Assembly: GCA_032433595.1 (NCBI GenBank) | Contig: JASWJB010000027.1 | Span: forward strand, 176,707-240,706 | Length of the DNA stretch: 64,000 nucleotides | From: Conoideocrella luteorostrata | Lineage: Eukaryota > Ascomycota > Sordariomycetes > Hypocreales > Clavicipitaceae | Direction of reading: 5' to 3' | Shown: in pieces, positions 46,776-56,510 of the stretch | Position numbering within the stretch: position 1 is the first letter of the stretch | Layout of the letters: the number at the start of each line of letters is the position of its first letter | Translations under genes and position numbers: made by a program | The notes under the pieces: model-generated | Database searches by the model: none | Seen by the model: only the letters and a program-made list of their open reading frames with translations | What the model was told of the DNA's origin: nothing

Positions 46776-49621
46776 GACGATATCTTGGCTCAACAGTACT
46801 GCTCTGGAACGGGACGTGGGCAGTCCAAGGTCGGCTGGTTGATCTTGATAAGTTGGATGCAAGTCGTCAGTGGCACCACAACAAATATGGTTAAATTGGA
46901 GAAGAATCGACAGCAGATGCAAGATAAATAACTGCCTGCAGATATGATATGACTATTGGGAAAGAGAATATCAGGGAGCCGTCGAGTCGTCAGCAGAGGC
47001 GACGGCGGTAAGGTTTTCCAAGAAACACGTTGAGCGGCGCCGGGGATATGTTTGCGGGCCAAGAGTGTCAGGTAAGAAAATGACCCCAGTAAGAGATTCA
47101 ACTAAGGTGTGACGTCTGCGGGGCGCAGCGACCTTGCAAGTAGCCACACAGAAGGGGGACTTGGATCGTGGTGGTGGGGAAGCGGACCTCGGCAGGGGAG
47201 GCGGGATCAGAATGGGATCCCGCTGGGATCACGCTATGCCAGGCTCAACAGCAGTAACTGAGGGGTTCCGGTGTGCGAAGGGGAACGTGGGAAGGGAAAG
47301 GCACTAGAGCCAGCAAGCCACAGGACGATGCACGGCGTCGGTCAGCGGTTGACAGGGGATGTCTTGCGGAACTCTTCAGATGCCAACCACAGCAGCATCA
47401 GTCGCACACAGGGCAGTTCTCAACAATGGTTGGAGTTAAAGGTGGCACGCCACTCAAGACGTCAGTTTTTTTTTTCGGCAGCGCTTGCGAACTCGATGGT
47501 GTTCCGCGGCGAAGTTAGACCCAGACGGGGTGGTACAGGTCGCTTGGTCGTACGAAAGAGTCGCAGGCGGCGGAGGCCAGAGATATTGAAGCCAGCACCG
47601 AGAATTGAAGCTGAAGGGGAAGAGACAGAGAGAACGTGTCATGCAAACTTTGCAGTCGTTTCAACTCGGGGATATTGCACCTTTTAAGAAGAAGCTGGTC
47701 CATGTCGGAAGTACAGACTCATTAGCACCTAGCTACTTTACTCAGTTACTCCGTAACTCTGCCACCAGTTGACGTCTCTCATCCATCGCCTTTCGGATGG
47801 CGATGATATCAATGGAGCCAATCATCGACGCACATGGGTCGAAGTCTTGGCCATCAAGCGGTCCGCATCGCCAGCCAGCGACTGCTCCACGAAAACACCG
47901 CGTGACCAATCTACTGTGAGCAAAATTCGAGGATCTGCTGAATTCATTTTATTTAAATTCTCCCGTGTCTCCTCGCATACTGTGTAATTGTTAAATATCG
48001 CCGTTGAGGTAGCTAAGCTGGGGGGCTGCGTGGTGAGGAGAGCACCATGCTGAGCCCAGGAAGCGTTGGGGCAAAGGTGGAAGCCGTCAACTCTGCTGGT
48101 CGACGGAGGTCTGTGCCTATGCTGGAGAGTAGTGAAAGACCAAAACCATCCGGCAATTTGATTTGTTTCCCGTGTTGTGTCTCTCGAGCAATGCGGGTAG
48201 CCGCCGCGACGTCACTCTGTAATCGGACAATCTCACAATCGGCGATATTTCCCCGCAGGAACTCAATGCAACCGGCCATGCCGCTTAACTGGCCGGGCTA
48301 AATCAGGGGCCGCCGATGTTTGAGATGAATATGTGCAGCCTCTCCGCGCCGGAATTTAACCAAGCACATAAGACTATCAACGGTGAGCGTTTCATGATGC
48401 TGTCGATGTAGTTCATCGCCCGTTGTCGAGTGCCTGCATGGATCGCTAGTGGTGCCTGTTGTGCTTCTAGCGTCCATCGAAATCTGCATGTGAGCGCGAC
48501 AGCGTCACATAGCATTGCAATTGTACGGTGCAATTGGCTATGGAGCTGACCCGGTGCCTGACAAATTCATCGGGCCATAGCGACCAGCACCCACGCAACA
48601 ACCTCATACTATATGATTTCGCTATATTTTCTAAGAAAGATGCATTGGTTTAGACGTAGTTTCATCAACCAACACAGCACACACGTTACGAGACTGTTGC
48701 AGGGTAATTCGAGCAGGTTTCAGCAGATCGGCATTCGAGTAGTATAATTCTTTCAATTCAATAGGTAATGAGTTCGGTTGGTCGCTGGTAATCCATGTCA
48801 CAGCACTCAGAGCAACTAGGAAGAGCCACACAATATGGGCGCGCCCTCTTAATGACTCTACTCCGTACTAACTTGGAGTACGGAGTACACACGATTCAGC
48901 AAGTCGGCCACTTAGGCGACAAAAACTGCCACAAAATCGTGCTAGTATATTACCTAAGAAAGTGTACTCCGTACTATGTATACTTTACCGTTTAGTAAAA
49001 GATTTGGTTGTTTAAACATAAATCAAAATTTACAAAATTTACGTTTTAAGATTATTATTTATTTTTAAAATCATTGAGTTTTATAGTATTATGTTTTAGT
49101 TTTTTAGCCCAGGCTGCCGACTTGCTGGTCTGTCCTCTTTGCTGATGAGCACCACCATTGGTGGTGGCCCGATTAAATTGGCCTAATAAATCAGGAGCAT
49201 TGGCGACCAAATAATAAACAAACGGGAAGCTTGGGGGCCCCTACTCGATCCATGTCGAATTTCAAGCAAATCAGACGAATTCGATATTATGTTTGTGCCT
49301 AGCCTGTTTTGTGCCGTGTCGCCGATTCGGACTCTCGGGTCAAGCCGGTTTTCTCTACCAGTCGCTGCAGCATTCAACTGGCTTGCTTGGCACATGACGT
49401 GTTTTGCTTGCACAGCCTGCCTGCCCGCCTGCAACGGCAGCGCGAGGCCAAACCCCACCATGAGTTGAGAGCTTCCTGCCTGGCAATCCAATTGCTGACC
49501 TTCAGCCGTCCAACTTTTTTTTTTAAGGTAGCTTTAGTATCCTCTGGATCTTCCCTGCCTTCTCTTTCATCGGCAAAGCAATGCTTCCCCTAGCTACGAC
49601 ACGAAGTAACACGTAATCGAC
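46776..49621. other. 2.8-kb gene-poor divergent region
   Basis: The region lies between divergent OSBP and SRO7 genes. No gene is supported. It contains four exact copies of the dispersed 9-mer (47747, 48859, 48879, 48965), an AT-rich block bounded by 12-bp inverted repeats (48897-49127), a CACCACC/GGTGGTG hairpin near 49155, and a minus-strand frame of about 159 codons with one in-frame stop (48013-48489). Confidence 0.5.
48897..49127. mobile_element. Candidate decayed MITE with 12-bp inverted ends
   Basis: CAGCAAGTCGGC at 48897-48908 is exactly complementary to GCCGACTTGCTG at 49116-49127. Inward of both arms the sequences remain partly alike (a GGC then A-rich stretch on each side), mostly differing by transitions. 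The core (about 48990-49100) is extremely AT-rich. It has no coding capacity and no clear target duplication. A 9-mer copy lies within it (48965) and two just outside. A chance inverted repeat cannot be excluded. Confidence 0.35.
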
Positions 49622-52600
49622 ATGTCTAGCTTTCTGCGCAGCAAACAGTCAGGCATACAGAATGACCTGTCCGCCAGCATCCGACCGGAGCTCTTCACTC
49701 CGGACGAACAGGCGCGTTATGGCATAAACTCTCAGATCAGGTTTGTTTCTCCTCTTTAATCGTATGAACTTACCTCGCTTCCCCCGTTTAATGACTAACT
49801 CTTAATTTCGAAACACCACAGTTGCTTTGGATATGACCCAGTCCAATCGCTCCTTGCCATCGGCACCAACGAAAGTAAGTTTGGCCCTGGCAAGATCTAT
49901 ATCTTCGGCCAGCGTCGAGTGCAAAAGGTCTTCGAACCACCACGCCCAACCTCCTTTCATACTCTACAGTTCACTGCCAACAAACTGGTGAGCTTGGACA
50001 AGAAAAACGAAATGGGTGTTTGGGACTTGGATACTGGATCGCGCGTTGCGGCTCAGGTTATCGCCGGACAAGTTGTGTGTCTGGTGACTGACCCCATGCT
50101 GGATTGGGCATTCATCGGATTGCAAACTGGGGAAGTCTTGGCTTATGATCTTGATCGGAGTAGTTTGTCCAGAGTTTTTCGACTTCCCAACTATTGGCGA
50201 GAGCGTGACCCGTCTGCGCGTGCCGCTACTCTTTTGTGCATGTCGTTGCATCCTCGAGATGTCGGCAAACTGCTGTTGGGTTATTCCCATGGTGCTGTTA
50301 TATACTCTTTCAAGCAAAACAAAGCCGTTCATTTCTTTGAGTATACACTCCCACCTGGTGCCCCTGGAGGCAATAGCGTAGGGGTAGATGCAATGCGCCG
50401 ACCGAGACTTACACATGCGCTCTGGCATCCTTCCGGGACATTCATTGCTACAGCCCACGAGGACGGTAGTTTGGTGCTGTGGGATATCAAAGAAGAGAAA
50501 ATGATTACCGCAAGAACGTTGAAGAAAAACGGGGTTGATAAACCTGCGCCTAACTCGCCAAACTCTTCGTTCGCGGAACCCTTTACCAAAGTCACATGGT
50601 GCTGCAAAGAAAATTGCGACGACACTGGGCTGCTCGTGTCGGGGGGCGAGGACCCAGAATCGTCCCCGAAAGGTATGACGTTTATTGAGTTGGGTCTAAC
50701 GCCGATGTACGCGACGTCCTCTTGGCAGATTCTATCAGACTACTTCGGAGGAAAACGACAAGTTTCTTTGCCTCTTCCGCCTGGCGCCGAAGCTGTTGAT
50801 TTTATTCTAATCCCTCGCTCATCTCCATTTTTTGCTGGAGCTCAAGACCCAATCGCTGTCATTACTCTCTTGTCTTCTGGGGAACTCATTACGATGACTT
50901 TCCCGTCAGGATATCCAATCAGTCCGACCAACCAGCTGCACCCATCCACATTCTTTGTCCATCCATTCGTCACAAAGGTTAATGTGTCAAGCCTTGAGCG
51001 GCCTAGATGGCTGTGTATGATGGAGAAACGGAACCAAGGCGAGCCATTGCTGAAAGGTGGTGCTGAGGGACCAAGACCAAGGAAACGATTTGAGGAAAGA
51101 ACAATTATACAGGCGGCACACGGAGATAGTACCATCCGAATTTGGGATTCGGGGCACGCCGATGAGATCGAAAACGGGTTTCAACTACAAGTGGATGTTG
51201 CACGTGCGCTCGATCGCTACGAGGATGTTGATATTACCACAATGAGCATGGCTAGCAGCACTGGCGAGTTTGTGGTCGGCACTCGTACAGGTGAGGCAAT
51301 AGTTTTTCGGTGGGGGACCAATAGATTCTATGGAAAAGACCCGCCACAGCAGTTGGATCCCAATCCTAAAGGGCTGACAGATATCAGCGTACGAGCTGAG
51401 CCAAATCTCAAGGAAGGTCTTCAGCCATTTGTTCTTTATGAGATGATGCAAGGTCCTATTACAGCCGTGAATATGTCCAATGCTGGCTTTGTGGCGGTAG
51501 GTTCAGAACTCGGGTTTTTGACACTAATTGATCTCCGTGGTCCTCGAATCTTCTACCAAGCTCCAATGACGGAATTTGCTAAACAGGACAAGAGAACATC
51601 CTTCTTCAAACGCGATCATCATCACAGCTCGAACGAAGCACCACGAAAAGAGTGGCCCGTGGTGATTGAATTCGGTGTTATGACCCTCGATGAGGACAAA
51701 TACTCAAGTATCTGCTGTTTTGTGGGGACAAATTTGGGGAAAGTCATCACATTCAAGCTTCTGCCAACTCCTGATGGCGGCTATTCGGCACAACTGGCTG
51801 GTGTTGTTCATTTTGAAGGACCTGTTGTTTCGCTATCCCCTATTGAAGTCAATACCGGACGGCCAGCCGTCGCAACTGGTCCTACAATTGCATCGTTACG
51901 CGAAGGGAGGCAGGTCGATGGCGCTTTGGTTGCCGGTAAGGTGCACTCTTGACACAACTATTAGATTCTCGACTAATATATCTGATTATAGTAACTCAAT
52001 CAGAGATCAGAGTCTTTAAGCCAGCCAACTCCAAAGGCGCATCCCGGGATTTTGATGATATTCTTTGTGATGCTGCCGCTGTTGCTGAACTGGAACTGCA
52101 AGGATTTGCAATCGTGGCAATCTTCGGCGACCGAACCGCACGCGCGTATTCCATCCCCGGATTAAAGGAGATCGGCAAGTCAAGCCTTCCCATGATAGAT
52201 GCTAGTCGAAGCACCTCAGCCATAGTCACTCAAACCGGTGACATCTTTGCCTGGACGGGTCCCAGTGAGTTGGCCGTGATTCATGTTTGGGGCACCGGAA
52301 AGCCGCTTCAGCAATCACCTGATACGATGATTAATCCGAAATTGGAATGCCCTCCTCGGCCCACAATCTCCAATATGCAGTGGATTTCTGGCACACAGTA
52401 CGTATCGCCAGTGGATCTAGATCTATTAGTTGGAGGGCCAGACAGACCTGCAAGCAAGAGGATGCTGGAAGCTGCGGCTGCAGAGAGACGAGCCGGTGCA
52501 GGGGGTGCTGCAACTATTGCAGCGGCAGCCGGAAGTAGCCAGGAGACCTGGGGCTCATACCTGACACGCCAACTCAATGAGAGAACTGAGAAATTGAACT

Positions 52601-52725
52601 TTATGGGTGAGGGAATGGACAACTTACAAAACCAGAGTCAGGGTTGGGCAGATGATGCGAGTAAGTTTATCAGCAGGCAGAAACGGAGCTTAGTTATGGG
52701 AAGCATTAAGAGTAAATTTTTTTAG
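49622..52725 (+). CDS. Sro7/tomosyn-like (Lgl family) exocytosis regulator
   Basis: Three exons: 49622-49740, 49822-51935 and 51992-52725. The product is 988 residues. It starts MSSFLRSKQSGIQNDLSASI and continues with repeated WD40-like blades (LLAIGTNESKFGPGKIYIFG; MGVWDLDTGSRV; HALWHPSGTFIATAHEDGSL; DSTIRIWDSGHADEIENGF). This is the double beta-propeller layout of the Lgl/Sro7/tomosyn family. The last ~60 residues (RQLNERTEKLNFMGEGMDNL, then QGWADDASKFISRQKR) resemble an R-SNARE-like tail. Family members bind the plasma-membrane t-SNARE Sec9/SNAP25 and Rab Sec4 to control vesicle fusion at growth sites. An apparent GTAAG inside exon 2 (near 49878) is not used, since the frame reads NESKFGPG through it. 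Confidence 0.93.
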
Positions 52726-53430
52726 AGAGACGAGCCCTGGTGGCTGATCTGCTGGTATGGCGTTTGGTAGAGACGTCTTTGGGAAATATGAAATGGATAT
52801 CAAGACTGCATACAAATTCATGCTTTGTACAACATTAGTGATTTCATTTATTACTACTGGACCCAAGATCCTTGGGACAAGGAGGTTATTCTTTATCCAA
52901 ATGTGCAAGAGCTGAGAAGTGCCTGGTCGTTTGAGGACGCGATGCCCTCTTAAATGCAAAACGAGCAGCACGTCACAGTCTAATTCACAAACCCAATCAA
53001 CTGTTTGCCTCATTCTTGTTCCTAATGAATAAACACGCTATCGATATGGCGAAGTCAACTTGCCTGAGAAACCGAGAGGGAAAGGGAATATGCAACAATG
53101 TAAATCGCTGATAGAAGCTCTGCAAACGGCCATGATACGTTGTCAGGGCGGTTATGACGTTTCTTTCATATCTAGTTGCTAAGGGATCGCTTTGCCGGTC
53201 AACATACAAGGCATGCTAGCTATTTCAGCAGCATACACCACATGCTGCAGATCGATACAAAATTGCTTACAAGTTGCAGCTGAATGCAAAGCTGGAGAGG
53301 AGGTGAGCAAGCGAGGAGCCAGTCTTGCCGACAATCCGACATGCGCCACCCGAGAGACCACTGTTCCATTGTACGATATGGCATATTGAGGAACTCGAAG
53401 GCACCACGCCTAGCAACGAAGCAACTGTCA

Positions 53431-53466
53431 GAGTAGTCATGAGAGAGTACGGAGTAGTCATGAGAG
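53431..53466 (+). repeat. 15-bp direct repeat, period 21
   Basis: GAGTAGTCATGAGAG occurs at 53431-53445 and again at 53452-53466. The 9-mer TACGGAGTA (53448-53456) spans the start of the second copy. Confidence 0.85.
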
Positions 53467-53936
53467 TGCAGTTAAAGAGCATCGAAGACTGAATGTGGGG
53501 TCATGTCTCTGAGAACAGTGGAGGAGCTCCTCCCTTGCATTCCGGGGTTCTTGGTAGTTGCATACCATAGCCGCGGAAGAGCTTAGCATTCAGAGACTAG
53601 GTAGCGAATTTGAAGCCAAGTTGGAACGATGAGGCTGTGTGATGGCTTCATATGTCGCAGAAGATCGAAATACCCTGCCCCTGTTTTATGCATACCACGG
53701 CTTGACAACGCCTGCCTTGGATGTAACGGGAAACGTCAAAAGTGGGCTGTTGAAGAATTTCCCGAGTTCGAGCCCATCGTTTGTCATGTTGGACCAAGGA
53801 CTAATGGGACATTGAGCGATCGACATGCTTGTCTTGCAATAACCCTCTCGGAGATGGGCTAGCCCATTCTAAGAGTAAATGCCATAACTACCAGGCGCTC
53901 GAAAAAGTAGTACCTCCCACGACTAGGACTGGTGAT

Positions 53937-53944
53937 TATAAAAG
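53937..53944 (+). promoter_or_regulatory. TATA box of the small secreted-protein gene
   Basis: TATAAAAG, 129 bp before the ATG at 54073. It is followed by a C/T/A-rich leader. Confidence 0.65.
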
Positions 53945-54072
53945 ATTGCAGTCTTCCTTCCATTTTCTTGCTGCTTGATTAGCACTCCTACCATTGACCA
54001 TTTCATCGCTCTCCAGACCTTCAACTCACAAACTCGGAATTAATATATTATTCTTTACGCAGCACCGCCAAC

Positions 54073-54488
54073 ATGAAGTTCTTCTACTACGCCGCTCTCG
54101 CTATCCCTGCCGTCATGGCCGCCACTCAAAATATGCAGGACATGCAGGCTCAGCAGATGGGTATGAATTTGACTACGAAGAAAACCGTACTACTGTCTAC
54201 AGACTGCTGACTGGCTTCACAGAAATTGCGGGCAAGGTCGGCACCCTCGAGGCTACCGTCAAGAAGACTTGCCCCGATCTCCCCAAAGAGTGCTCGGCCA
54301 GTCTTGAGAAGCTCCTCAGCGGCGTTAAGACGGGCATTAGCTCCGGCAATGGTCTCAAGGACGTCAAGCAGAGTGTCTCAACCTTCTCTATGGAGTTGAA
54401 GAAAAATAAGGATTGCACTAGCAAGCTGACAGAGTGCCTCAAGAAGGTTGCTCCTGCCCTGCGAGGTGCTCATGGGGCTGCCATGTAA
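54073..54488 (+). CDS. Small secreted protein with two CX6C pairs
   Basis: Two exons: 54073-54160 and 54223-54488, with a 62-bp intron (donor GTATGA). The product is 117 residues. MKFFYYAALAIPAVMAA is a signal peptide, with cleavage likely after residue 17. The mature ~100 residues are Lys-rich and predicted helical by eye. They carry exactly four Cys at about 46, 53, 94 and 101, in two pairs of identical spacing (CPDLPKEC and CTSKLTEC, both CX6C), about 40 residues apart. No known family was recognised. The layout suggests a small helical protein with two disulfides, and secreted Cys-paired proteins in fungi are often effector-like or cell-surface. That role is inference. A clear TATA box and leader support expression. 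The neighbouring gene at 56511 is also secreted. Confidence 0.8.
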
Positions 54489-54727
54489 GGGGACGTTGCG
54501 TGGTGAAGTTGATACGAAGCTGGCCTGGCATTGCGGGAATATGAAGAGCATCATGAACCAAAGATGAAGAATCCTCGGTGGCAGCTAAAACTAGAGTATT
54601 ATATGCACAACAATTGAGCAGCTTACTTTTCGCACTTCATAAACCTAGTGAGTATCATGTCAGGTAGATATTTCGTATTTGGCAGTCCGACATCGTAATG
54701 TTCTCCTCATTGTACAGTCCTTGCAGC

Positions 54728-54754
54728 GCCTCCTTCGCCTCCTTCGCCTCCTTA
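54728..54754 (+). repeat. GCCTCCTTC x3 tandem repeat
   Basis: Three contiguous 9-mers, the last ending in A instead of C. Confidence 0.85.
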
Positions 54755-55825
54755 GCCCATCTCCCATTGCCGCGAACAAAACGTACAAATGCAGGAAACT
54801 GAGCAACTGATATCACAACTGATTTGGCAGATGGCAGTTAAAGCAGCTTCTTGGGATTTGTGCGTGTGAAAGTCGAAAGTCTCCATTGCCAAATAAGGTA
54901 CGGTCCATGCCCACAATAAATGTTCAAGTTGCAGAGGAGATAAAGACGGACGTGGGCCGTAAACCAAATATGGGGTGTCCTTAGTTTGCGCCTCACAACG
55001 TACGATGGAAGTTCTGATTTGGTGTAACACGATATGCGGCATATGAGCTGGACCTGAGGTACTTGAGAACACGAACGAAGACTCCTCATAAACAGGCACC
55101 TCCATGAATTCTCATGCGAGGGTCATACTAAATACCGTTTATTGGATATTCACTGTGAACATGTAAGTATGGAGAGAAACCCAGCGCCGCGGCTTGAACA
55201 CAGGATAAAAATTGAAGCTTTTGCTGTCACCCCGTCCTAATGAGCACGGTGAAACCAGCTAACAGCCCGCCGTGTCCCTCGAGGCTTTTCCCGTCGCATC
55301 ATATAAAAATATTGGAGCTGATCATTCAGGCTGTCAGCGCGCCACGTAGCCGACTCGATGTTTGTGATGGCGAGACCAAGCTTAAGCATGAAATGGTGTG
55401 TGGGAATAAGAGAATTGACTAGACCATCTATGGGTAGAGCCAAGCTGAAAAGCTGTTGAAGAGCAAGATGAAATGCTATTAGTTGAAGTTCTTGTCACAC
55501 CGCAACAGCTCTCGGCAGTCAAATACCCTACACGTTTTTGCGGCAGTGGTTACTATGGGGACTGACCGGTGTGACTCATAGTATTCCGTAGTGGTTTGCA
55601 AAATAGCTACAGACCCAGTCCCGTTCATTGAAGCGTAACAAGCATCGTGAAAAGCCAAAGTTTCTTCTATGAGCGCCTCACGGGCTAGCATGGCGTCTTG
55701 ATGGACACGTGCGGAGCAATGCAATTGAACGAGGCATAAAGGGATGGAGCGACTCCGGAGGGATGGCGTTGTCAATCGGTCCGGTTTGCTGCAACGCGCT
55801 CGGCAGTCATATTAATCTCTCATCA

Positions 55826-55852
55826 GCATCCTCAGCATCCTCTGCATCCTCT
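55826..55852 (+). repeat. GCATCCTCT x3 tandem repeat
   Basis: Three contiguous 9-mers, the first ending in A instead of T. Confidence 0.85.
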
Positions 55853-56413
55853 GCAAATCAGACGTTGGATGTGGAATAGAGCGAGTACAAGAGTGTGCTC
55901 GCCGAAGCAAGACGAGAAAAATTGAGCCGAACAAATGTTCCTGGGCGGTTGCCAGTAAATGTTATTGCAGATCATTGGTTAGTTAGTTACCCGCCTGCTC
56001 ATCAGCCGAATGACGACCAGTAGCAGATCGGCAACGAAACGGACTTGTTTGTCGCAGATCGTGTGCGGTTTGCGGGGAAATGGCGGCCAATGGCGGGGTA
56101 GAGAGGATACGCCCACTCGCTTCTTTATTAGAAGACTCTCGAGCTCCGCTGCCGACATGGCCCAAGACCCGACCGTCTTCTTTTTCCCAGCGCGACATTG
56201 GATGAGCAAATGCTCTACAGTACGATTGTGGACTGCACTGCGGCCCCTGCCCTGCAGCTTCGGTTGAGCGCATTCGGTCCTTTCCATCCGTCCTGCGCAT
56301 CGGTCTCGTTGAACAGCGCGACGAAGGCCGCTTGGCATGGTGCTCGGACAAGTAGAGCCCGAGGTAGCTACTCATTGACCATTGACCGCCGCATTCATAC
56401 GCGGAACGGCTCG

Positions 56414-56420
56414 TATAAAT
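56414..56420 (+). promoter_or_regulatory. TATA box of the GH31 gene
   Basis: TATAAAT, 97 bp before the ATG at 56511. Confidence 0.6.
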
Positions 56421-56510
56421 CTGGGCGAGAATACGCCTGCTGCTGAAAGTCTGGCTTGAACCTACCCAAGACACTTGCCCTCCTTTTGAGCAACGAGGCG
56501 CGCACGTAAA

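Larger units (their letters stand above)
52726..54072. other. Intergenic, SRO7 3' to secreted-protein promoter
   Basis: 1.35 kb. It contains a 15-base direct repeat (53431-53466) overlapping a TACGGAGTA copy. The promoter of the downstream gene has a TATA box at 53937. Short open frames here are not convincing. Confidence 0.55.
54489..56510. other. 2-kb intergenic region upstream of GH31 gene
   Basis: No gene is supported. It contains two unrelated 9-bp x3 tandem repeats (54728-54754 and 55826-55852) and the GH31 TATA box at 56414. A 180-codon minus-strand frame over 55983-56525 overlaps the GH31 promoter and start and has no conserved features. Confidence 0.55.

Noticed and set aside
49860..49900. 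GTAAG inside SRO7 exon 2 as a possible intron donor
   Set aside because: The reading frame continues through it with family-like sequence (NESKFGPGKIYIFG), so it is exon.
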